Assembly: GCA_051960855.1 (NCBI GenBank)
Contig: JBQCDV010000242.1
Location: 1-19,705 of the forward strand
DNA: 19,705 nt
Origin: JBQCDV01 sp051960855
GTDB lineage: Bacteria; Actinomycetota; Actinomycetes; JAJZTN01
Direction of reading: 5' to 3'
The translations under genes were made by a program, and so were the position numbers. Each line of letters starts with the position of its first letter. The stretch's first letter is position 1. The notes beneath the pieces are model-generated. The model worked only from the letters and a program-made list of their open reading frames with translations. It did no database searches and was not told the origin of the DNA. This document shows positions 1 through 8,268 of this stretch, piece after piece.

Positions 1-1718
1 GTGAAGGCGCCGTGCGGGATCGGCACACGCACCTCGAATGCCTGCCCGTAGTAGCGCAGGTCAGCCGTGCGCTCGAAGACGCGGTCCTGCGGAGCGAACC
101 CCTCCCGCGCCAACGCCGCGTCGGCCTCGCCCGCGAGCTCGTCGACGACCGCCTGCACCGCGGCGAGCTCGAGACCGCCGTGCCGGGCGACGGCCGTGCG
201 CACGTAGTCGTTGCGCACGTCGACGGTCAGCAGCCCGAACGCTGAGAGGTTCCCCGGGTTGGGAGGCACGATGACGCCTGCGAGACCGAGGACGTCGACG
301 AGCCGGCAGGCCAGCAGCGAACCGGAGCCGCCGAAGGTCACCATCCGGAAGGCGCGGACGTCCAGACCGCGCTTCACCGTGATCTGGCGCAGGGCATTGG
401 CCTGGTTCCAGGCGGAGATCTCAAGGATGCCGACGGCGCACGCTTCCAGACCGAGGCCGAGCTTGCCCGCCAGGTCGGTGACGCCGTCGCGGGCCGCATC
501 GACGTCGAGCGGGATCTCGCCGCCGAGCAGGTGCGGCGGGATCCGGCCGAGCAGCACGTGCGCGTCGGTGATCGTGGGCTCGGTGCCACCGCGCCGGTAG
601 CAGAGCGGGCCAGGGTCGGCGCCGGCCGACTGCGGCCCCACCTTGAGGCTGCCCTCGGGACTGATCCACGCGATCGAGCCGCCTCCGGCACCGACGGTCA
701 CGACGTCGATCATCGGGATCTTGCTCGGATAGGCGCCGACGCTGCCCTCGGTCGTGAGCGCTGGGCGCCCGTCGACGACGACGGTGACGTCGGTGGAGGT
801 GCCCCCACCGTCCAGCGTCAGCACGCTGGGGAAGCCGGCCCGGTCGGCGACGACGGCCGCACCGAGCGCTCCGGCCGCCGGGCCACTGAGCACCGTGGTG
901 ATCGGCTGGTGCACGACCTCTTCGGCCGACAGCACTCCCCCGTTGGACTTCATGACGTAGAAGGGGATGCGGCGCTGGTGCTCGCCCTCCCGCGTGGCGA
1001 ACGCGGCCAGGCGCGCGGCGATGTTTGCGACGTAGCGACGGATGTTGGGCTTGACGGCCGCATCGACGAGCGTCGTGACGCTGCGCTCGTACTCCCGGTA
1101 CTCCCGCAGCACCTCGCTCGAGATCGACACGGTGGCCTCGGGGTGCTCCCGCTCGAGGACGTCGCGCATGGCCTGCTCGTGAGCGGGGTTGGCGTAGGCG
1201 TGCAGGAAGCACACGCCGATGGTGCGGATGCCCCGCTCCCGGAAGAAGCGCGCCGCGGCCACGGCGTCCTCCTCAGAGAACGGGCGCAGCTCCACTCCGC
1301 CGACCCCGAGCCGCCCCCGCACCGTACGCACCAGGTCGGCGGGCACGATCCGCGGCGGCTTGACCCAGAAGTAGGAGTTGCCGTAGCCATCGGGCACCGA
1401 CTGCCGCGCGATCTCGAGGATGTGCTCGTAGCCCTCGGTCGTGACGAACCCCAGACCCTCGACCTTGCCCTCGAGCAGCTTGTTGGTCGCCACCGTCGTG
1501 CCGTGGCTGACGGCCGTCACGGCCTCGCCGCCGACCCCGAGCAGGTCGAGGACCTTGTGGACCCCGGTGAGGAAGCCCTCGGCGGGGTCGGCCGGCGTGG
1601 ACGGCGTCTTCGTCGTCACCAGCTCGCCGCTGTCCTCGTCCACGGCGACGACGTCGGTGAACGTGCCTCCGGTGTCGATGCCGATGCGCACCCGGCGGCC
1701 TGGGGCCTCGAAACTCAC
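1..1718 (-). CDS. Hydantoinase/oxoprolinase family protein, subunit A type (3' end outside window)
   Basis: The reading frame gives about 572 residues and continues past the left edge, so the C-terminus of this usually ~690-residue family is missing. Near the N-terminus lies the ASKHA-type phosphate loop GIDTGGTFTD (residues 13-22), followed by HGTTVATN (72-79), both typical of the HyuA N-terminal domain. Further on come LSGPAAG and a DGGGTSTDV loop of the hydantoinase A core, and the window ends in EVRVPIPHGAF. Family members use ATP to hydrolyse cyclic amides such as N-methylhydantoin or 5-oxoproline, often with a separate B subunit, which would be expected just left of the window. I chose GTG at 1718 because a TACCGT -10-like element sits 7 bases upstream, suggesting a leaderless transcript; an in-frame GTG at 1727 would overlap that element. 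Substrate unknown; family assignment is firm. Confidence 0.93.
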   Translation of the reverse strand, partial: MSFEAPGRRVRIGIDTGGTFTDVVAVDEDSGELVTTKTPSTPADPAEGFLTGVHKVLDLLGVGGEAVTAVSHGTTVATNKLLEGKVEGLGFVTTEGYEHILEIARQSVPDGYGNSYFWVKPPRIVPADLVRTVRGRLGVGGVELRPFSEEDAVAAARFFRERGIRTIGVCFLHAYANPAHEQAMRDVLEREHPEATVSISSEVLREYREYERSVTTLVDAAVKPNIRRYVANIAARLAAFATREGEHQRRIPFYVMKSNGGVLSAEEVVHQPITTVLSGPAAGALGAAVVADRAGFPSVLTLDGGGTSTDVTVVVDGRPALTTEGSVGAYPSKIPMIDVVTVGAGGGSIAWISPEGSLKVGPQSAGADPGPLCYRRGGTEPTITDAHVLLGRIPPHLLGGEIPLDVDAARDGVTDLAGKLGLGLEACAVGILEISAWNQANALRQITVKRGLDVRAFRMVTFGGSGSLLACRLVDVLGLAGVIVPPNPGNLSAFGLLTVDVRNDYVRTAVARHGGLELAAVQAVVDELAGEADAALAREGFAPQDRVFERTADLRYYGQAFEVRVPIPHGAF

Positions 1719-1731
1719 GCACGTCACGGTA
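1719..1731 (-). promoter_or_regulatory. Candidate leaderless promoter (-10 element) of the hydantoinase gene
   Basis: On the minus strand TACCGT (1731-1726) matches the actinobacterial TAnnnT -10 pattern and is followed by 7 bases and then the GTG start at 1718. No Shine-Dalgarno sequence is present. That spacing would put the transcription start at or beside the start codon. No convincing -35 hexamer is visible. Inferred from pattern only. Confidence 0.4.
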
Positions 1732-1851
1732 GAAGCGAGCGGCCGCACTTCCCCTGGCACGACTCGCCGAACGACCGGTCCGGCTCCGTCAGGTTGCGTC
1801 AGGACGCGCCACGGCCGCCACCGTCGCAGCGGCGTTCGAGAATGTCGGCTG

Positions 1852-2676
1852 TCAGGTGTCGACGAGAGCCTGCGGGCGAGTGTCGCCCCCGACCGTCGCG
1901 GCGGGGACAGGCTCCGAGCGCCGGGGCGTGGCCAGGGCGACGGCCCGCACGCCCGCACACGTCACGAGCATCACCGCCGCGCCGCCGACGGCGTCGAGCA
2001 GATAGTGGTTGCCGGTGCCGACGACGTCGAAGGTCATGACGGCCGGCCAGCCCAGGAGGCAGGCCCACCGCCAACCGGCCCGCGGCGCCCGCAGCGACCA
2101 GAACCTCGTCCGCGCCGGAGCCAGCAGCACCGCCATCGCGATGCCGCACCACACCGCCCACGCCACATGCAGGCTCGGCATCGCGGCGTAGGCGTTGACG
2201 AGAGGGGTGTCGCCCGTCGGCGTATGAGCGCCGAAGATGTGCCGCTGCACGATGACGTCGACGATGCCGGGGTCCGCCAGCCGCGGCGGCGCGACCGGGT
2301 AGCGCCAGAAGGCCACCAGCGCGACCAGGCTGGCGATGACGATCACCGACCGGTAGAGGGCGTACTGCCGCGGCCGTCGCAGGTACAGCGCGACCAACAG
2401 GCCGGGGGTGAGCCAGAAGTGCCAGGTGAGGTACCAGTAGCCCGAGCCCATCGCCAGCCAGTGGGTGCCCGCGACCCAGGAGTTGACCAGCGGCTCCTGG
2501 TCCAGGTGCAGCCAGCGTTCCAGCCCGAGGATGTCCCGGCTGTGCAGCCGTGCGACGCGTGCTGACCCCGTGACGGAGAACTGCACGACCTCGTAGGCGA
2601 AATAGCCGGCGAGCACGAGCGCAACCTCCTGCCACCACCGCAGTCGGCTGGTGACGAGGGCGCGGAGGGCGTGCAT
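1852..2676 (-). CDS. PAP2 superfamily integral membrane protein (Aur1/Ipt1-like phosphatase or phosphotransferase)
   Basis: A 274-residue protein rich in hydrophobic, Trp- and Tyr-containing segments, consistent with about six membrane helices. The three PAP2 active-site blocks are visible: YPVAPPRL (residues 126-133), MPSLHVAWA (166-174, catalytic-type His170) and GNHYLLD (222-228, His224 and Asp228). This spacing and the YPVAPPRL form resemble the Aur1/inositol phosphorylceramide synthase-like branch, so a role in moving or hydrolysing phosphate groups on membrane lipids is plausible. The start ATG at 2676 has no clear Shine-Dalgarno sequence. It stands alone, with 133 bases to the hydantoinase start and 110 bases to the amidohydrolase end. 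I see no functional link to the catabolic genes on either side. Exact substrate not determinable. Confidence 0.9.
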   Translation of the reverse strand: MHALRALVTSRLRWWQEVALVLAGYFAYEVVQFSVTGSARVARLHSRDILGLERWLHLDQEPLVNSWVAGTHWLAMGSGYWYLTWHFWLTPGLLVALYLRRPRQYALYRSVIVIASLVALVAFWRYPVAPPRLADPGIVDVIVQRHIFGAHTPTGDTPLVNAYAAMPSLHVAWAVWCGIAMAVLLAPARTRFWSLRAPRAGWRWACLLGWPAVMTFDVVGTGNHYLLDAVGGAAVMLVTCAGVRAVALATPRRSEPVPAATVGGDTRPQALVDT

Positions 2677-2786
2677 GGGCCTAGAAGATCACACGGGCCG
2701 GGGACGTCGCCGCCTGGATTCCGGTATGTCCGCTGTCGGCTGCGTCACCGCCTCACCACGGTCGGCGCGGCCAGCGCAGCGCCGCG

Positions 2787-3710
2787 TCAGTCCATGACCT
2801 CGCCGTGAGGCTGGCGATGCGGGAACGACGTCGCCGCCGGTGCGGCCAGGAGGTCGGCGTGCCGGCGGATCAGGTCGAGGTTGCGATCGGCGAGGTGGTC
2901 GAAGACCTGGGGCACGCTGGAGCCCGGCGTGAGCGAGGCCATGGCGCGCTGGGGGTCGAGCTCGGCGCTGACCCAGCACTCGTGCGTGGCGGCCTTCGCG
3001 ACGATGTCGGCGATGGGAGTCACGATGTGGCTGTTGCCGAAGTAGAGGACACCGGCGGGGTCAGCGCCGGTGGCGTTGGCGCCGATGACGTAGACGTGGT
3101 TGTCGTAGGCGCGCGCCCGCGACGTCAGCTCCCAGATGTCAGCCGAGCGCAGCAGCGCCGATGGCCGGGCGAGGATCTCTGCGCCCTGCAGGGCCTGGAT
3201 GCGGCTGAGCTCCGGGTAGTCGCCGTCGAAGCAGATGATCATCCCGATCCGGCCGATCGCGGTGTCGACGACACAGACGTCGTCGCCCGGGGTCACCCAC
3301 CCGCCGCGGGCGCGCATCTCGGTGCAGAAGGGGTGCGTCTTGCGGTAGATCCCCGCCACTTCGCCGTCGCTGCTGATCAGGACGGCCGCGTTATAGACCA
3401 CGCCTCGCTCGGGGCCGCGCTCGTAGGTGCCCCACACGACGTGGGCGCCCGTGGCGCGGGCGGCCTCCTGCACCGCCTCGGTCACGGGTCCCGGCACCTC
3501 GCTGACAAGGTCCCAGAGCTCCTCGGGCGACACGTCGGGGGTGAATCCGGTCGACGCGCTCTCCGGCAGCACCACCAGCTTCGCGCCCGTCGCGTCCACG
3601 CACCTCCGCACCCAGTCGGCTGCCTTGGCGCAGTTGGCCTTGACGACATCGGGGGTCAGCGGCCCCGGCAGAGGGGCGATCTGGATGGCCGCCGCCGTGA
3701 TCTTCTGCAT
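2787..3710 (-). CDS. Carbon-nitrogen hydrolase (nitrilase superfamily amidase)
   Basis: A 307-residue protein of normal family length carrying the complete nitrilase-superfamily catalytic triad: Glu50 in VVLPES, Lys124 in YRKTHPF, and nucleophile Cys160 in ICFDGDYPE. The RARAYDNHVYV segment (198-208) is the usual motif of the fold's second half. Such cytoplasmic enzymes hydrolyse amide, carbamoyl or ureido C-N bonds without metal; N-carbamoyl amino acid and ureidopropionate amidohydrolases are relatives. It is the last gene of the molybdenum hydroxylase operon: its ATG shares one base with the coxG stop (TGATG), and its ribosome binding site GGAGGAG lies inside the end of coxG, so translation is coupled. 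This placement suggests it acts on the product of the molybdenum hydroxylase pathway. The specific substrate is inference only. Confidence 0.93.
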   Translation of the reverse strand: MQKITAAAIQIAPLPGPLTPDVVKANCAKAADWVRRCVDATGAKLVVLPESASTGFTPDVSPEELWDLVSEVPGPVTEAVQEAARATGAHVVWGTYERGPERGVVYNAAVLISSDGEVAGIYRKTHPFCTEMRARGGWVTPGDDVCVVDTAIGRIGMIICFDGDYPELSRIQALQGAEILARPSALLRSADIWELTSRARAYDNHVYVIGANATGADPAGVLYFGNSHIVTPIADIVAKAATHECWVSAELDPQRAMASLTPGSSVPQVFDHLADRNLDLIRRHADLLAAPAATSFPHRQPHGEVMD

Positions 3711-4384
3711 CAGCTCCTCCTCCGACCGAAAATGACGCCCACGACCGCTCCCACGATGACCCCCAGCAAGGCGATTGCGGCGCCGATCCCCAGGCCCTGC
3801 AGCAGGTCACCGGAGGCGCCGGCCCCGCGAGCGGGCGCGGGGGCGGCGAAGACGCGCGGTGCCGCCGGCCCGGCGGAAGGCGACGTGGGGGCAGGAAGGA
3901 GGTCATCAGGGGCCGCGGCCGGCTGCGCGGGCAGTGCCACCGGGCCGCCGGAGGCGAGCACCGCGTCGACCGACGAGAAGAACTCCCCGGCGGTCTTCTT
4001 GGCCACCCCGGTGAGCATGCGCTGGCCGACTCCCCCGACCATCCCTCCGACGACGGCGTCAGCGTCGTAGCTGAGCCGCGTGCCCGCGCCCTCGGGAGCG
4101 AGGGTCACCGTCACATCGGCGTTCACGGTGCCAGGCGCTCCCGCGCCCGAGGCCTTGAGCACGAACGACGATGGCGCCTGCTGGTCGGCGAGGGCCACCT
4201 CGCCCTCGTAGGTGCCCTTGATGCTCGCGACGCCGGCGGTAATCGTCATCCGGTACCGGTCCGGCCCGACCTCCTCGAGCCGCTCGCAGCCAGGAATGGT
4301 GCGCACGAGGACAGCCGGGTCGTTGAGCGCGCGCCACACCTCCTCCACCGGCGCGGCGAGGCTGGCGGTGCCAGAGATCTTCAC
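3710..4384 (-). CDS. coxG: CoxG-family SRPBCC protein with C-terminal membrane anchor
   Basis: A 224-residue protein. Residues 1-145 form an SRPBCC (START-like) domain typical of carbon monoxide dehydrogenase subunit G, with the family hallmark IPGCE at 30-34 after APVEEVWRALNDP. A Pro/Ala-rich linker (about 148-190) follows, then one hydrophobic helix (about 198-220) and a basic RRRS end, so the protein is probably tail-anchored with the SRPBCC domain in the cytoplasm. In Cox systems CoxG is known to recruit the molybdenum enzyme to the membrane for electron transfer, and the same role is likely here. Its ATG overlaps the large-subunit stop by 4 bases (ATGA), and its own stop overlaps the amidohydrolase start. 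Gene order L-G is that of cox clusters, although this enzyme is probably not a CO dehydrogenase. Confidence 0.93.
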   Translation of the reverse strand: MKISGTASLAAPVEEVWRALNDPAVLVRTIPGCERLEEVGPDRYRMTITAGVASIKGTYEGEVALADQQAPSSFVLKASGAGAPGTVNADVTVTLAPEGAGTRLSYDADAVVGGMVGGVGQRMLTGVAKKTAGEFFSSVDAVLASGGPVALPAQPAAAPDDLLPAPTSPSAGPAAPRVFAAPAPARGAGASGDLLQGLGIGAAIALLGVIVGAVVGVIFGRRRS

Positions 4385-6837
4385 TCGTGCTCCTTGCTGG
4401 TGTCGTGGGAAGGGGCCGGTCGCGCAGGTCGGGCAGGTCGGGCGCCTCGCACGTCAGGAACCTCCCCGGCGCGGTGCCGCAGCCGCAGCTCGTGCAGCTC
4501 GGACGGCGAGATCGGCATCTTGCGGATGGCGAACCCCTCCGCATCCTCGATGGCACTCGCGATCGCGGCCGCGCCGGGGATCACGCCCGCCTCCCCAGCA
4601 CCCTTGATGCCCAGCGGGTTCAAGGGCGAGGGCGTCTCGAGGTGGTCGATCTCGATGGTGGGCACCTCGCTGGCGTAGGGCATCAGGAAGTCCATGAACG
4701 AGGCGTTGAGCAGCTGGCCGGCGGTGTCGTACTCCATCCGCTCGTAGAGCGCGCCGCCGACCCCCTGTGCCACGCCGCCGTGGACCTGGCCCTCGACGAT
4801 CATCGGGTTGATCAGGGGACCGCAGTCATGCACGACGCAGTAGCGCAGGATCCGGATCTCGGCCGTCTCCGGGTCGGTCTCGACGACGACGGCGTGCATG
4901 CCGTTGGCGAAGGTGGAGCGCGGCGGCGAGTAGTAGTCGGTCCCCTCCAGTCCCGGCTCGTCGTCCTCGGCGACCGGTGGCTTGCTGACGTCGCCGACCG
5001 CGAACTGCGTCGCGGCCTGGGCCGCCTCGTCGAAGGCGTAGCGCAGCGGATTGGACAGCACGGCGACCGTGGACAGCGAGATCGACGACTCCGGCGCCCC
5101 CTTGACCCGCACGATCCCGTCGACGATCTCGAGGTCCCGTGGATCGGCCTCGAGGGCGTCGCCTGCGATGCGCAGCGCCTTCTCGCGCACCTTGCGGGCG
5201 GCCAACGCGATGGCGTTGCCGCTCATCACCGCAGCACGCGAGGCGAAGGTCCCGACGGCGTAGCCGAAGCGACGGGTGTCGCCCGTGACCACGGAGACAT
5301 CCTCGAGGGGCACGCCGAGCTCGTCGGCGACGATCTGCGCGAAGACGGTCTGGTGTCCCTGCCCCTGCGTCGTCAGACCGGTCGCGACCATCACCTTGCC
5401 GGACGTCTCGATCTGCACGTGACCACCCTCGTAGGGGCCGACGCCGGTGCCCTCCACGTAGCAGGCGAGCCCGATGCCGACCCGCCGCCCCTCGGCGCGC
5501 GCCTGCTCGCGCTGTGCCTCGAAGTCGTCCCAGCCCACGAGCTTCTTGAGCTTCTCCAGTGACGCGGGGAAGTCGCCGGAGTCGTAGATGAGGGGGCGGC
5601 CGTCCTGGAAGATCAGGCCGTGGTCGTAGGGGAACTCGTCGGGCTGGATGAAGTTGCGCTCGCGCACGACGGTGCGGTCGATGCCGAGCTCGTCGGCGAT
5701 GGCGTCGACAGTGCGCTCCATCAGGAAGACACCTTGCGGTCGGCCAGCTCCCCGATATGGCGTCACAATGACGGTATTGGTGTAGAGCGACCAGAACTCG
5801 CAGCGGTAGGCGCCAGGCTTATAGGGCCCGAGCAGCTGCGTCGACGTGATGATCGGGACGATGATGCCGTAGGGCGTATAGGCGCCGTTGTCGTGCCAGA
5901 AGCGGACATCCAGAGCCAGGATGCGGCCCTCGTCGTCGACACCTACTCGGACCTGCTGGAGCTGGCCGCGTTCGTGTGCGCTTGAAACGAAGTGCTCGCG
6001 CCGGTCCTCGACCCACTTCACTTCGGCGCCGAGCGTGCGTGCTGCCCACGGCACGAGGATCTCCTCCGGCCACGGGTGGACGATCTTCACGCCGAAGCCA
6101 CCGCCCACATCCGGGGCGATGCACTCCACCTTCGTCAACGGCAGTCCGAGCTTGGCGGCCACCGCCGCTCGGACGCTGGTCGAGGCCTGCGTGCTCGTGT
6201 ACACGCGCAGCGACTGGTCCTCGGCGTCCCAGCGCGCGTAGACGCCCTTGCCCTCCAACGGCATGGAGGCGCTGCGGGAGAAGTCGAGGTCCAGCTCGAT
6301 GACATGCGTTGCTGCGGCCATCGCTGCCTCCACATCCCCCACCTCCTGCACGAGGTGGGCAGCCACGTTGTCCGGGATGTCGGCGTGGACGGCGTGGGCG
6401 GCCTCCCTGGCGGCCTCGACCCCCACGACCGGCGGAAGCTGCTCGTAGGTCACGACGATGCGCTCGGCGGCGTCCTCGGCGACATACCGGTCGGAGGCGA
6501 CGACCATGACGACGGCCTCGCCGACGTGGTTGACCTCGTCGCGCGCCAGCGCGTAAGGCGTCCTCGGAGCGGACAGGGCCGGGTGCGGGATCAGCAGGGG
6601 TAGCGGCTCGGCCACGCGCCCGGGCAGGTCCTCCCAGGTGTAGATGGCGACGAGCCCCTCCACCTCGAGAGCCGCGGTCACGTCAACCTCGACGATGCGC
6701 GCATGGGCGTAGGGACTGCGGACGAACGCCGCGGCGAGGGCACGCTGCCCGAGGTCGTCGAGGTAACGGCCGTTGCCGCTGACGAGGCGTGGGTCCTCGC
6801 GCCGTTGCACCGGCGCCCCGAAGAGCCTCGTCGTCAT
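4381..6837 (-). CDS. Molybdopterin-binding large subunit of a xanthine oxidase-family hydroxylase (form II CoxL-like)
   Basis: An 818-residue large subunit. Visible landmarks are the N-terminal VQRREDPRLVSGNGRYLDDL start typical of CoxL-like proteins, PLEGKGVYARWD (193-204), GGGFG (245-249), PYRGAGR (360-366), the cofactor-binding QGQGH (491-495) and KGAGEAG (745-751), whose Glu749 is the expected catalytic base. The PYRGAGR loop corresponds to the form II AYRGAGR signature; the AYxCSFR cysteine loop of true CO dehydrogenase is absent. It should hydroxylate an N-heterocycle or aldehyde at a Mo centre with cytosine-dinucleotide cofactor. I chose ATG 6837, which overlaps the 2Fe-2S subunit stop by 4 bases; the frame is open upstream, but that sequence is arginine-rich shadow of the small subunit. 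The C-terminal 20 residues are an Ala-Arg-Pro-rich tail beyond the conserved core. Substrate unknown. Confidence 0.95.
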   Translation of the reverse strand: MTTRLFGAPVQRREDPRLVSGNGRYLDDLGQRALAAAFVRSPYAHARIVEVDVTAALEVEGLVAIYTWEDLPGRVAEPLPLLIPHPALSAPRTPYALARDEVNHVGEAVVMVVASDRYVAEDAAERIVVTYEQLPPVVGVEAAREAAHAVHADIPDNVAAHLVQEVGDVEAAMAAATHVIELDLDFSRSASMPLEGKGVYARWDAEDQSLRVYTSTQASTSVRAAVAAKLGLPLTKVECIAPDVGGGFGVKIVHPWPEEILVPWAARTLGAEVKWVEDRREHFVSSAHERGQLQQVRVGVDDEGRILALDVRFWHDNGAYTPYGIIVPIITSTQLLGPYKPGAYRCEFWSLYTNTVIVTPYRGAGRPQGVFLMERTVDAIADELGIDRTVVRERNFIQPDEFPYDHGLIFQDGRPLIYDSGDFPASLEKLKKLVGWDDFEAQREQARAEGRRVGIGLACYVEGTGVGPYEGGHVQIETSGKVMVATGLTTQGQGHQTVFAQIVADELGVPLEDVSVVTGDTRRFGYAVGTFASRAAVMSGNAIALAARKVREKALRIAGDALEADPRDLEIVDGIVRVKGAPESSISLSTVAVLSNPLRYAFDEAAQAATQFAVGDVSKPPVAEDDEPGLEGTDYYSPPRSTFANGMHAVVVETDPETAEIRILRYCVVHDCGPLINPMIVEGQVHGGVAQGVGGALYERMEYDTAGQLLNASFMDFLMPYASEVPTIEIDHLETPSPLNPLGIKGAGEAGVIPGAAAIASAIEDAEGFAIRKMPISPSELHELRLRHRAGEVPDVRGARPARPARPAPSHDTSKEHE

Positions 6838-7331
6838 GCCCGCTCCTGCTCGAGCTCGTAGGCGCGCAGCGCGGAGCGGACGATGTTCTGGTAGCCGGTG
6901 CAGCGACACAGGTTCCCGCTGATCACCTCGCGGGCCTCCTCCGGCGTCGGCGAGTGGGAGTCGTCGCGGTCGCGCAGCCAGGCGGTCAGCGTCGTCAGGA
7001 AGCCGGGGGTGCAGAACCCGCACTGCAGGCCGTGGCACTCGCGGAAGGCCTGCTGCACCGACGACAGCTCGCCGCCCTCCCCCGCCAGCCCCTCCACCGT
7101 CGTGATGTCGTGACCGTCGACCGTGACCGCGAGCAGCAGGCAGGAACGCACCGGCTCGCCGTCGAGCAGCACCGTGCAGGCACCGCAGACCCCGTGCTCG
7201 CAGCCCACGTGCGTGCCCGTCAGCTCCAGGTCATGACGCAGGGCGTCCGAGAGCAGCCGCCGGACGGGCACCTCGACCTCGTGCAGGACGCCGTTGACCC
7301 GCAGGCGGATCCGCTCGCGCTGCTCGCTCAC
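6834..7331 (-). CDS. (2Fe-2S)-binding small subunit of the molybdenum hydroxylase (CoxS/XdhC-iron subunit type)
   Basis: A 165-residue protein with both iron-sulfur domains of the xanthine oxidase family. The N-terminal plant-ferredoxin-like cluster ligands are Cys44, Cys49, Cys52 and Cys64 (GCEHGVCGACTV followed by RSC). The C-terminal helical domain holds Cys104, Cys107, Cys142 and Cys144 (QCGFCTPG and NLCRCTGYQNI). It passes electrons from the Mo site in the large subunit to FAD in the medium subunit. All eight cysteines are present, so the subunit looks intact. The stop overlaps the large-subunit ATG by 4 bases, and its own ATG overlaps the FAD-subunit stop by 4 bases. The order medium-small-large is the coxMSL order. 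Confidence 0.97.
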   Translation of the reverse strand: MSEQRERIRLRVNGVLHEVEVPVRRLLSDALRHDLELTGTHVGCEHGVCGACTVLLDGEPVRSCLLLAVTVDGHDITTVEGLAGEGGELSSVQQAFRECHGLQCGFCTPGFLTTLTAWLRDRDDSHSPTPEEAREVISGNLCRCTGYQNIVRSALRAYELEQERA

Positions 7332-8260
7332 GCGACGTCCTCTCTTCCGGTGGCGGAATGCGTGCTGGTGGTCGCGGGTCGGCCGAGCGCGTCCCCCGTG
7401 GCGGCATGGATGGCGCGGGCGGTCAGCACGTCGGCCAGCAGCCGGCGGTAGTCGGCCGTCGCGTGGATGTCGGCCTCGGGCTCCACCAGGCCGCGCACCG
7501 CCACGCCGGCCGCCTTCACCGCATCCGGGCCGTCAGCCAGCACCTGCTCGGCATCCAGCCCGCGCACCGTCTCACTCAGGTCGAGCACGAGCGGGGTGGT
7601 CGAGACCGAGATGAAGCCGACGCGCGCCGACGTGAGGCGCCGTTCGTCGATCTGCACGAGCGCGCCCACGCCGACGAGCGCGTAGTCGCCGTGGCGGCGA
7701 GCGCACTCCACGAACGCCGACCCCTCTCCCGCCCGGCGCGCCCGGAAGCGCACCGCCCGCAGCAGCTCGCCCTCGCGCAGCGACGTCTCGAGCGGTCCGA
7801 TGAAGAAGTCCGCGGCTGCGATCTCGCGCTCTCCGTCGACCGAGACCGCGACTGCGACCCCGTCGAGCAAGGCGGTCACGGCGGTCATCTCTCCGGCCGG
7901 GTCGGCGTGCGCGATGCTGCCGACCGTCGTGCCGCGGTTGCGGATCGTCGGGTGGGCGACCAGCGACAGCGCCTGGCGCAGCAAGGGCTGCCGGGCCGCG
8001 GCGATGTCGCTGCGCCACACCTGCGAGTGCCGGGCGAGAGCACCGATCTCGACCTGCCCGTTGACCTCGCGCACGGTGTCGAGCCCCGGGATGCGGTTGA
8101 TGTCGACCAGGTGCGCCGGCGCGGCCAGCCGCATCGACAGCAGGGGCAGCAGGGACTGGCCGCCGGCGAGGACCTTCGCGTCGTGGCCCAGGCGGCCGAG
8201 CACCTCGACGGCCGCCTCCAGGGAGGTCGGTGCCGAGTAGTCGAACGGTGCCGGCTTCAC
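7328..8260 (-). CDS. FAD-binding medium subunit of the molybdenum hydroxylase (CoxM-like)
   Basis: A 310-residue protein beginning VKPAPFDYSAPTSLEAA, as expected for the FAD-binding domain 5 family. AGGQSLLPLLSMRL and the TIRNRGTTVGSIAHADPAGE stretch are the two FAD-contacting loops of CoxM/xanthine dehydrogenase medium subunits. The CO dehydrogenase flavoprotein C-terminal domain follows, with FVECARRHGDYALVGVGA. It accepts electrons from the 2Fe-2S subunit. I chose GTG 8260 over the upstream in-frame ATG at 8311 because an AGAGGAGAGG Shine-Dalgarno sequence lies 8 bases before it and family proteins start there. The C-terminus has a Thr/Ser-rich extension of about 20 residues. It is the first gene of the five-gene operon. 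Confidence 0.95.
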   Translation of the reverse strand: MKPAPFDYSAPTSLEAAVEVLGRLGHDAKVLAGGQSLLPLLSMRLAAPAHLVDINRIPGLDTVREVNGQVEIGALARHSQVWRSDIAAARQPLLRQALSLVAHPTIRNRGTTVGSIAHADPAGEMTAVTALLDGVAVAVSVDGEREIAAADFFIGPLETSLREGELLRAVRFRARRAGEGSAFVECARRHGDYALVGVGALVQIDERRLTSARVGFISVSTTPLVLDLSETVRGLDAEQVLADGPDAVKAAGVAVRGLVEPEADIHATADYRRLLADVLTARAIHAATGDALGRPATTSTHSATGREDVA

Positions 8261-8268
8261 CTGCGCAT

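Noticed and set aside
531..2039. Long plus-strand open frame opposite the hydantoinase gene
   Set aside because: It encodes Arg/Gly/Asp-rich sequence without any family motif and is antisense to a gene with clear HyuA motifs; long shadow frames are expected at this GC content.
4426..4444. Short GGTCGGGCA direct repeat in the large-subunit tail
   Set aside because: Two copies of 9 bases encoding an Ala-Arg-Pro-rich tail; too short to be a meaningful repeat element.
4381..8260. Aerobic carbon monoxide dehydrogenase (coxMSL)
   Set aside because: The large subunit has PYRGAGR instead of the cysteine-containing AYxCSFR loop.
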